Shown here: piece by piece, positions 45,601 through 52,192 of the stretch | Layout: every line of letters begins with the position of its first letter | Numbering within the stretch: the stretch's first letter is position 1 | Assembly (NCBI GenBank): GCA_947172415.1 | Contig: OX359192.1 | Location: 1,056,501-1,120,500, forward strand | Source of the DNA: Chondrosia reniformis | Taxonomy: Eukaryota; Porifera; Demospongiae; Chondrillida; Chondrillidae | DNA: 64,000 nt | Reading direction: 5' to 3' | Position numbers and translations under genes: made by a program | Notes under the pieces: generated by a model | Seen by the model: the letters and a program-made list of their open reading frames with translations, nothing else | Database searches by the model: none | What the model was told of the DNA's origin: nothing

Positions 45601-47862
45601 TCCATCTGAGGTTCCTTCTGCTGGTCTATTAGTTTTTATCTCTATTGGGTGCGAAGGTTCCATATCTTCCTCTTTTTCCCCTGAAATGTCTTCCATCTGG
45701 GTACTCTTTGATTTAACTGTTTGAGTGTCGACCTGTGTAGTTGGTTTAGCTTCGCTTTTGTTTTCATCTGCTTTTTGAGGTGATTTTCCAAGCTTTTCCT
45801 TGTCCTCTTTAGACAGCATGTCAAAGCCTTTTTCAAGAACTGGAAGGGATTCTTCAATGGCTGGCCTATGTGATGTTAGGGCAGTTGCATCATCAGCAGT
45901 TCTCATTGTGTCTGTTGTTAGCTCAGGTACATCTGGCAGGTCTCCCTCTTTCTTTCTCTGTCTTTCAGCAGAAGGCTTTTTCCACGTTTTTTCCTTAGTA
46001 ATTGACAAAGTAACTCTCCTCTTGTGCAGCATTTTAATTAGACAGAGAAGCTTCAGAAGTACCTCTTTATCCATTTTTGTGTACTCTGAATTTTCTACAA
46101 TTCGTTGTCTTAGAGATTCAGTATATTGTAAGGAGGCAGACCTTTCTGGTGTAGGAACCTGAGGCATACGGTGGTGCTCTTCAGAGAAAGGATCAGAAGT
46201 GGCATCTTCGGTAGTGGCCCTTTTCCATAAACCAGATTTAGCTGTTCCGCTTGATACCTTGCCCAAAGTGCTGCTTTGTCCCATGGTCAGCAAAACAATA
46301 CCGTCTGGGGTGTGTGGTAGTGCTGCATCTGTTGGCATGGCAATCTGCAGTATATCTGTCAGTACATTTGGAAATCTGACTATACCATACACACTGCTCT
46401 GTAGGGCTTGAGCCGCAGAGTTGATGGTGTCACTAAGGGTGTACAGCAGGTCTTGGGTGACGTCAGTGTCAGCAGTGGTTCTTAACTCCTCTGTAAGTGT
46501 TTCGAGACTGTCTAAAGCTTCTGATTTAACATTATCAGGACCCCTAGCTGTTGGCAATTCTTTCCCTTGGAATCCATTCGTTCCAATAGCTGATTGATGG
46601 CTTCTTGGATCAGTAATTGGTTTACTTGTCTCCTTTGACCTTTGCAACTGTTTAGTTGTGTAAATTTGGTCAAGATCTGCATCAGACGCTTTTTTTATTG
46701 GCTTCAATTTTTCAATTTTTCCAGGATTTTGTCCACCAACGTGATATTTTACTGTCGAGTAATCTTGTGTACTCTTATCATGTGAGGATCCTGCATCGTC
46801 ACCATAGAGTTGATGGCCAGTTTGTACCTTAAGGCTTTCTTCTTGATCTTTAAATATTTTTAATAGTGTTTCAAAATTTGGGTTTCCTGAACCTTTTCCT
46901 GCCCTCTCAATGCTGGCGTCCTTTTGTAGACCCATTTTAGCTGTCTCTTGGCCAACCTGGTCTTTCCTGTCAAGCTTATTTGTTTCTGGAAGGGTTTTCA
47001 TTGACAGTCCATTAGTAGCAGGAAAAGGGGGGGTTTCAGTATTATAGACTTTGGAAAGATCTGAGTTACTGCTCAAAGCAGGTTCTGGAGGTCTTCCCAT
47101 AACTGGAATAGAGGGATACGTGCTCCTAGTAGCAAGCTGAGTAGCAATTGGCTCAACATTGGCATTTTTCCCTTTTAGCTCTTCCGTGCATTTCTTAATA
47201 TTGATAAACCAATCTCCTTGAATTTTCATTTCACTATTTTCAAGTGTAACTCCTTCTCTTACGAGTTTTCCATTTGATAACTGATCATTCCGTGCTATAA
47301 CCACAGAATTTCTAACCTCCTGACCCATTGCCTGCATGTTTATTACTTCTGTAGGGAGTTTACCTGAACTTGGTGTTGTGATCACTTTAGATTTAGCTGT
47401 CTGTCCTATGCCACTAGCTTTAGTTGGCTGTCCTATGCCACTAGCTTTAGTTGGCTGTCCTGTGCCATTAGCTTTAGCTGTCTGTCCTGTGCCACTAGCT
47501 TTAGCTGTCTGTCCTGTGCCACTAGCTTTAGTTGGCTGTCCTGTGTCACTAGCTTTAGCTGTCTGTCCTGTGCCACTAGCTTTAGCTGTCTGTCCTGTGC
47601 CACTAGCTTTAGCTGTCTGTCCTGTGTCACTAGCTTTAGTTGGCTGTCCTGTGTCACTAGCTTTAGTTAGCTGTCCTGTGCCACTAGCTTTAGCAGGTTC
47701 TTCATTGCCTGCAGTAGAGCTTAAGAATGGGCTCTTACTGACAGAGGTAGAGTTGTTTAAGTTTGTGTTCATTTTAAGGAGTGATGAGTTGTTCATTTCT
47801 TCTTGGAAAAGCTCAATGTCCACCATCATTTGCTGGAACTGTGCTTCAACGTCTTCATCCAT
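39610..47862 (-). CDS. Giant intronless multipass membrane protein, copy B (2,750 aa)
   Basis: A single 8.25-kb ORF. The last 600 or so residues hold a Cys cluster and about nine to ten membrane helices almost identical to copy A. The preceding roughly 2,100 residues are hydrophilic, Ser/Thr/Lys/Glu-rich and probably disordered. They include two blocks of a nine-residue repeat (AKASGTGQT) at residues about 55-155 and 1590-1900, a 13-residue repeat (KSLQTDVKEEKES) near 1125-1190, and a TSKDPPASKDPP block near 1290-1320. Segments matching the short N-terminus of copy A are scattered through it (near residues 248-330, 400-450, 1440-1500 and 2070), so copy A looks like an internally deleted relative. 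Family and function are unknown. An acceptor-like site (CCATAG) just upstream of the ATG suggests a spliced 5' UTR. Confidence 0.85.
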   Translation of the reverse strand: MDEDVEAQFQQMMVDIELFQEEMNNSSLLKMNTNLNNSTSVSKSPFLSSTAGNEEPAKASGTGQLTKASDTGQPTKASDTGQTAKASGTGQTAKASGTGQTAKASDTGQPTKASGTGQTAKASGTGQTAKANGTGQPTKASGIGQPTKASGIGQTAKSKVITTPSSGKLPTEVINMQAMGQEVRNSVVIARNDQLSNGKLVREGVTLENSEMKIQGDWFINIKKCTEELKGKNANVEPIATQLATRSTYPSIPVMGRPPEPALSSNSDLSKVYNTETPPFPATNGLSMKTLPETNKLDRKDQVGQETAKMGLQKDASIERAGKGSGNPNFETLLKIFKDQEESLKVQTGHQLYGDDAGSSHDKSTQDYSTVKYHVGGQNPGKIEKLKPIKKASDADLDQIYTTKQLQRSKETSKPITDPRSHQSAIGTNGFQGKELPTARGPDNVKSEALDSLETLTEELRTTADTDVTQDLLYTLSDTINSAAQALQSSVYGIVRFPNVLTDILQIAMPTDAALPHTPDGIVLLTMGQSSTLGKVSSGTAKSGLWKRATTEDATSDPFSEEHHRMPQVPTPERSASLQYTESLRQRIVENSEYTKMDKEVLLKLLCLIKMLHKRRVTLSITKEKTWKKPSAERQRKKEGDLPDVPELTTDTMRTADDATALTSHRPAIEESLPVLEKGFDMLSKEDKEKLGKSPQKADENKSEAKPTTQVDTQTVKSKSTQMEDISGEKEEDMEPSHPIEIKTNRPAEGTSDGALKESSELSTDDTTEESSENIKLISIRHLDQLTEQLDSTKDSDLTHDMLQEMKESMYTTAQLLKRRGFDVVDFNVDVRPKPVLAKDTGKEGTLQREINNVLDSIAEDYKELVDLKYADLRHDLLIRTEIEKALRPYTRELTEAQFEQWKSTYRQRKPKKGKGTLMKKEQKKTGPGRVPKPSGTAKKKVLSNPKITAKNEQKTSLDKSQQSQLLDSHSSNKNEDQTQLSTEESHLSVEASHSTQTDKKEQLGSWDSPLGPDQYNVQNSVSTYTDERVLPSFKEVAVQTVEEESILPAGMSVQNQSLQTDFYQQTTDRNSQKTNPEQYQSSDQRNTPVQAPRPTVESGTLPEKEALKLDKSYQTQLLQTKSLQTDVKEEKESKSLQTDVKEEKESKSLQTDVKEEKESKSLQIDVEKRKESKSLQTDVEEEKESKSSTDQSKTLGKTNSNTESHPSVASVPSSSKLKESKLELPGLSEANKDLYLKLLYLMELLQEKEDLLMKATDAITQDTSIAAKDTKKSKPAKGTTSKRASSTKQPLTSKDPPTSKDPPASKDPPTSKDPPASKGTSLGPATVELLSTSDDSNFQMPNTEEGTSHEQGTTTKGEKAAGDTDVPFQQSVTASPDTDSYKSETNKEGDTIGVEEDDTDQLLLIDKEDIEPEPSPPPTAFSSFANGFRRVLTAVFPFVSCTKDSDAPQTNIKTKHDSNLAVTNPFAFPEVEEMQAELSNGLVEDDPLANIELQMFENLPESDAIKSVEEGSHTVLLAPVGTGYPGQYPMDLQPVRQTEIIQTAILVGGEKESQLPVKKTIKHSAKAKEKGQDTTADKGEKRSTITKTEPETKASGTGQPAKASGTGQTAKASDTGQTAKASGTGQPAKASDTGQTAKASGTGQTAKASGTGQTAKASGTGQTAKASGTGQTAKASGTGQTAKASGTGQTAKASGTGQTAKASGTGQTAKASGTGQTAKASGTGQPAKASGTGQPAKASGTGQPAKASGTGQTAKASGTGQTAKASGTGQTAKASGTGQTAKASGTGQTAKASGTGQTAKASGTGQPAKASGTGQPAKASGTGQTAKASGTGQPAKASGTGQPAKASGTGQTAKASGTGQTAKASGTGQTAKASGTEQPAKASGTGQPAKASDTTLSSDKPPTEDINVLAMGQEVRHSMLIVQDDQLSNGKPVREGVTLENGEIQTQGDRFTKFKKCLDELTGKDAKDEPIAPQLQAATQEDSTIRKTALLRAGNPGNNSEGDFPEGSSNEPSNTSLASYKDQTDEEKAPDPHMTSEDPPSYTDGPELATTEPCLESADTGILIRYEETEEYNEDMSSPYNIENMTEEDFEDYDNLDPLKGIAALQIDNDNERFGSSQKPNCCDSLFKSCGSCCTCLGDVTQPNSLAAKASLCLSCQNNDPKYKESLKNAANDGYKLLVKCLKGLFEKQLLLKYIFKFALFTYLLVETIISCIDIAENVEKSKSVGFDVAIFIVSLIGAILDTLDLAVSLWEDRMKIKLGMKSFLLKCCQKSEEQQIDVEKGIVKDNNDSKENNVTTGSQEAKGCCAVFWLNFRKYSEIIVVIIAEVLLYTNIILNLFTFICDETFKSFQGINVDVRANFSFTFGLLMFVITVYVLRPLVLGYNVCELHKQQLQVKAQIKKQIDLTTPAQPTRFNCLIPEKFKKVLNFQVWLIIHIFGMLFFHAFLLLTIGWKIAYENCHYPPGATGYLDLSCSRPAFFSFFTFYNILYGIAAPWLSFFAFLIANISWSREFSIKLYINSLLKSKEIATEFAKDTAVRTFKKGKKGFKTLVKFLKKRRKKDEKQSEITNEEKEDQQEEKEDETLTEEFLKKEKANNESKKKVIIEYLNKFLPDFKAYEEQNLCEKAWTAVLYGPTILYSMVYVLLFIINLVFLGCRVDSSTGENVCSGISSISIFDRSSVTSAATEFTVIVFCAVILFNCVNIQSFGIGIGWIIVVALVLGTVATIIMLIVFCLFLSCFGGNSSNHNRR
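42177..43090 (-). repeat. 27-bp in-frame minisatellite, about 34 copies
   Basis: The unit, on the plus strand GCCACTAGCTTTAGCTGTCT plus GTCCTGT, encodes AKASGTGQ(T/P) in copy B. Length is a multiple of three and no frame contains a stop, so apparent long ORFs exist on both strands; only the one continuous with the 2,750-aa frame is credible. Confidence 0.97.
43905..43988 (-). repeat. 18-bp in-frame repeat (SKDPPx), about 5 copies
   Basis: GAGG(T/C)AGGAGGGTCCTT(T/G) repeats encode alternating TSKDPP and ASKDPP in copy B. Confidence 0.9.
44300..44500 (-). repeat. 39-bp in-frame repeat (KSLQTDVKEEKES), 5 copies
   Basis: Five 39-bp units encode a charged 13-residue repeat with a central SLQTD. 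One unit carries SLQID and one has VEEEKE. Confidence 0.93.
47390..47695 (-). repeat. 27-bp in-frame minisatellite, second block, about 11 copies
   Basis: The same 27-bp unit as at 42.2-43.1 kb, more diverged, lies near the N-terminus of copy B about 4.3 kb from the main array. Confidence 0.95.
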
Positions 47863-48119
47863 GGTTACTGGTCACTGGCTATGTAATCTCTATGGATACA
47901 AACAGGTTTACATTTGTATGATAGGTCCTTAAAGGCGTACGTATGTAGCTATATTAGATGAAAAACCAACACAAATTTAAATACTTCTTGAGTTATGAGT
48001 ACTGTAGATTCTTATTTGCAGAAAGCTGAAATTTATTAATTTATTACTGTATATATAAGATTAAAATTATCCCTTAAATGTGTACATATGTATACGTATG
48101 TAGTTAGTACCTACATAAA

Positions 48120-48300
48120 TCACCTGGAGTGGATAGCAATTCACTTTTTGTTCATAAAGAATTGGTTTTCTTGGTAATGATTCTTTAGCAGTCAATCTAA
48201 GACTTGTCTCTTTTAGGTACTGACCAGGCTCTTTTGTGGAATCATGGCTTTTGCTGGAATTTAAGTTGCTGGCTAAATCTATTCTTAGAAAGCCTTTGGT
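48120..48300 (-). other. Exon-like stretch upstream of copy B
   Basis: A minus-strand reading of about 57 residues (GFLRIDLASNLNSSKSHDST onward) ends at a good donor CTCCAG|GTGATT. If joined to the acceptor near 47890 it would meet a stop (CAGTGA) before the copy B ATG, so it could be a 5' UTR exon with an upstream ORF. The part from 48300 to 48320 is a (GT)n microsatellite. Confidence 0.35.
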
Positions 48301-48592
48301 TATGTGTGTGTGTGTGTGTGTATATGTATAGGTAGGGAGATTCATTGGAAATGAGGTTTTCTCAGAAGCTATGAATATAATTACCTAATGATGAATATCA
48401 TGAATGTATCATTCCAGACAAAGGAGGGAGTCTCTATGCATATGACCTTCCTTATTAACTGATTTCCCCAGAGGCACAAAATATACTATTTTATGTTTGT
48501 GGTAGGTACACGTATGTATAAAATTGGGCAAATGTCTCTCTATTACCTAGCATGTACTATGAGTCTGTAAACCTGTACTGATCAAGCAATTT

Positions 48593-48692
48593 ATAGGTTA
48601 CCAGGAAGTACATACATATATAGGGTACCAGGAAGTACTTACATATATAGGTTACCAGGAAGTACATACGTATTATAGGTTACCAGGAAGTA
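48593..48692. repeat. GGTTACCAGGAAGTA repeat, 4 copies (duplicate)
   Basis: This short array is the counterpart of the array at 36405-36732, with matching flanks (CTGTACTGATCAAGCAATTT). Stretch 48700-49145 is AT-rich with nothing recognised. Confidence 0.93.
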
Positions 48693-49147
48693 TATGCATA
48701 CATTAATTGAACGGAAAGAGGCTAAGAATGTCATAATTAATCAAATAGGTAGTTAAGTTTATAGAGTACATGTTACGTATGTTGTATACTACAAATCATT
48801 AAATATACAATACATACAACACTAAATATGGATATAGGGCATATACTATACTTTTAACAATCTTTGATGTAAGTTATTTAATGAATGCATTTACTATCAC
48901 CCCCATTTCAACACCTTTACAAAAGTGCCTTTTTACTCTATCATATATCCTAGTAAACAAATCACTAATCTTATTTATGATATGTATTTAAAGCACAAAT
49001 CCCTTAGCTAATTATTTATCATGGATTTTAATAGAGCATGCACGTCCCCACCTCTCATCCACCCACATGCACCCTATAGATATATCTAGCTGAACTTCCA
49101 AGTACTATTGATCATGACTTTCCTTTGTCCTGGTTTGTATAGTCATC

Positions 49148-49253
49148 TCCTCATTGCTGATGAAGACCTTCGGGTTGAAACGTTCAAATTTGATAAAATT
49201 GTGTTGCTGAGACTCATCTGAATCCTTTTACTAATATGATCGCAACAAATAAT
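49148..49253 (-). repeat. Dispersed repeat R1, copy 4
   Basis: On the minus strand this reads TTATTTGTTGCGATCAT, CTCAGCAACACAATTTTATC, TTGAACGTTTCAACCCGAAG and GTCTTCATCAGCAATGAGG, the best match to the copy at 23.7 kb. Confidence 0.8.
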
Positions 49254-49334
49254 CCATACAATTTCAGCATATTGATGGTGCATGTATAGCAGGTTTGAAA
49301 CATTGTGCATGTCAAAAGCTGTTAAACATGCATA

Positions 49335-51976
49335 TTAAGTTAGTTCTGATTGCTTTGTATTATGTTCTGGATTTGTGTTCATTGGGATTGACTCTACATC
49401 TGTGTCTTCAACAGCGAGTTGTATGCCAAGTCTGGAACGAAAGTCAGCAATAGGCTCTTCAAGATACTTCTCAAAGTACACATTCATAAGTAAATTGCTG
49501 GAGAGTGCCATCTCCACTGTCTTAGGAATGATATTACTCCAAAACCTACTCTGTTCACTATATACACAAACACAGTACATACGCATGAGTATACGTATAA
49601 GAGGTTCAATTATTATATATCTATTATATAAAACTTTGAATTTAAAAAATGAAGTAGAAGTAGGGATGGCAGGTTTGGAAAAAATAGTGAACAAGATAGT
49701 GATCATGTGGTAAGGAAGGCTAATCATACAGAGGTGGCATACTGAAATTTAAGTAATCATACACATCATTTCTATGTTTGGGTGCATCATGATAGCTGAA
49801 GTAGGAATGATGTCATATTTGATCTCAATGGACTCCTCACACCACTTGCCTCAAAGGGAGCCTAAGAGTTGCTCCAAGAGCTCCCAGTGAACACATTGGT
49901 AATCCAGTTTGGACGGCTTCAAACCACTTAACTGTTATTTCACCATTTAATCTATAAAGATATAGTCTACAGGTCACCCATTGTCACTGTAAGTAGTAGA
50001 CATAAAACAACCAAGTGACTAAAATCTAGGTTGGGGGACCTGAATCCTATTGAAATGACAGGTCTGCAGCTAAAGCTCAATTTCTGACTTCATTTGGAGG
50101 TCTGATTGGAGTGCTGGTCGGCCTAATAAATCATCATTGCACAACCATGACTACGTATATTGCAATACTGCAGTCAAAGTGTAGGATATGGGTGATTAGT
50201 GTTTATCATCAAATGGTCAGTGGATCAATTACAAATGTTCACCAATCAGAGAAATGCATACATAAGTTTAGCATAGAGAGCCAAGGATTCACAGAAGATC
50301 AAGATAAAGACTCCCAGGATCACTGATGAAGGGTGGAATTCCCAGAAACGGCTGTCTGACCCAGTGGAGAAGAAGATGAAAGAAGGGAAAAGAAGGAAGA
50401 AAAGACTCCTGTATCTTCATCCAAAGCTCTCTTCAGGTTTAGTTCCCCTATAGGCTCTTTTACAGAATAGGCATACCATGTAGGAAAATGGCATCTTAGA
50501 TTTTTCAAATAGTTACATATGTCTAGGAACTTCTCTTTTGATAGCTACATACATTGATATCAGTGGCTTGAAAATATGTATGACTATATGATTTATGTAT
50601 AATGGATATACAAAACCACTACTTGCAGTATGTATATATAATATGAGAGGATCTTCAGTTATTCATGTCTCACTTTATTTCCTGATTTAATATGACGTGA
50701 GTAAAATCGTGGATCTCCCTGTACCTCTGCATCACATAAGCAGCTTGTGCGTCATCCACATACTTCACCTGGGTGGAAGAGAAAGTGAAACATAACAGAC
50801 CAATTTCAGTTTTAAATTTTATTTTATTTTCGATTTGCTCACCGGTAACCTTGCATCAGGTGTGATCTTCTACAATAGAGATTACAGAAGTAAAACATTT
50901 TAATATAAACTAAATTGTGACAAAGGAGTTAATTTTACTAAGTCAGTATGTCATGAACTAAATTATAGCTTAAAGTCATAAGTGAATCATTAGATATTAA
51001 GAGGTAGATACATATTAAGAATGTTCACCAAAAATGGAGACCAATGTTCAGTATTTACATACATAAATCAATACTCTATGTACATACGTATATGATGTTT
51101 GTACATGACCACTTACATTGCTAATCATAAAGTCCACATACGTTTTCCCAAGACTTCCTTCAGGGTAGGACTTTAGCCTCTCAAATCCAATAGATTGACT
51201 GGTTATACGAGGTCTGTCTCTATAAAAACAACATGTCAGCAGTTACCATGGTAATGGGTTAACCTTGAGAATTAATTATTCGCTGGACAATCTTTCTCCA
51301 CATTCAAATTAAAATCAAATGTGCATTCATTATTATTATGTAACATCTAATGTGCAAGGTACTTAGCTAGAATGTCATAATACACTACAAATATACCTCA
51401 AAATCAACCTCCCCTCAGTACTGGCCATCATTTTATGTTTTAACCTTCTAAGAGCCACCAGACCAGTCGTTTCACCAAACACAGCTACCATATCTACACA
51501 AGTTAGGTACTGGACACATTATAGGTACTGGACACATTAGGTACTGGACACATTAGGTATTGGACACATTAGGTACTGGACACATTAGGTACTGGACACA
51601 TTAGGTATTGGACACATTAGGTACTGGCAGCAGTAGGCAACACAGTATATAATCTAAAAATTCCCCATTAAATGTGTATGTATATAAGCCTACATATATA
51701 CAAATAGCATATACAGTATATGTATGAGTGGTTAATTATATAACCTCCTCGTCTCTGATCTAGTAGGGCCACAACACCAGATCCTACAGTCAACACAGTT
51801 CTCTCCAAAAGAGTTGTAGACTGGTGACCGGGATAGAGAGAATACCTCTTGTCCGCATCGTCCGTAAGGGTACTTCTGTGCTGCTCGCGTAAGACAATAT
51901 TCGATCTACCCAGCATGAACACCTGGGACGGCTTGATCACTCTTCTGACGACGTTCGCAAAACGAGCGTCGGCCAT
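49335..51976 (-). CDS. COQ4: COQ4, coenzyme Q biosynthesis protein
   Basis: This is a mitochondrial component of the ubiquinone-synthesis complex. Exons: 51976-51745, 51493-51397, 51219-51117, 50869-50843 (27-bp micro-exon, KITPDARLP), 50767-50697, an unclear short exon near 50490-50460, 49951-49841 and 49557-49335. Matching family features are [51 protein letters not shown], the zinc-site motif HDFTH and [12 protein letters not shown]. The start [13 protein letters not shown] gives an N-terminus with Arg and Lys suited to mitochondrial import; a second in-frame Met lies 19 codons upstream. The exon between HDFTH and LNGEITVKW, which should supply the residues before the metal-binding Glu, is probably LHGMPI at about 50470, but its acceptor is not canonical in the needed phase. 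The gene lies 217 bp downstream-to-start from its right neighbour. Confidence 0.92.
50310..50470 (+). repeat. Dispersed repeat R2, copy 3
   Basis: The stretch shares GGAATTCCCAGAAACGGCTG, TCTGACCCAGTGGAGAA and TCTTCATCCAAAGCTCT with the copy at 24.23 kb. It lies in a COQ4 intron and abuts the unclear short exon. Confidence 0.7.
51503..51630. repeat. 16-bp repeat AGGTACTGGACACATT, about 8 copies
   Basis: Tandem units with occasional ATTGGACAC variants lie in the first COQ4 intron, immediately beside the exon ending at 51493. Confidence 0.93.
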
Positions 51977-52192
51977 TTTTGTCACAATGTAAACAAAATC
52001 AATTACACAATAAACAAGTACACACCAAGGCACTGTACATGTTTTCCAGTTTGATATGGATTATCATGGACCCTCCTGATACGCATGTGTTCGCCTTTCT
52101 CTCTAAACTCGGTCTTGCCACAATTAGGTGTTAATCATATACTATAAGTAAAGAAATATAGTATAATATAATACAGTACATATAAATACATA

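Larger units (their letters stand above)
37546..49330. repeat. Segmental duplication of SCAP 3' end plus nested gene
   Basis: The segment begins just after the SCAP stop with GTCAAAAGCTGTTAAGCATG and ends with GTCAAAAGCTGTTAAACATG. In the same order as the original it contains copies of the SCAP exon at 32438 (37587-37735), the SCAP exon at 32939 (38951-39020), the nested membrane gene (39610-47862) and the GGTTACCAGGAAGTA array (48593-48692). No copy of the last SCAP exon was found. Confidence 0.85.
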
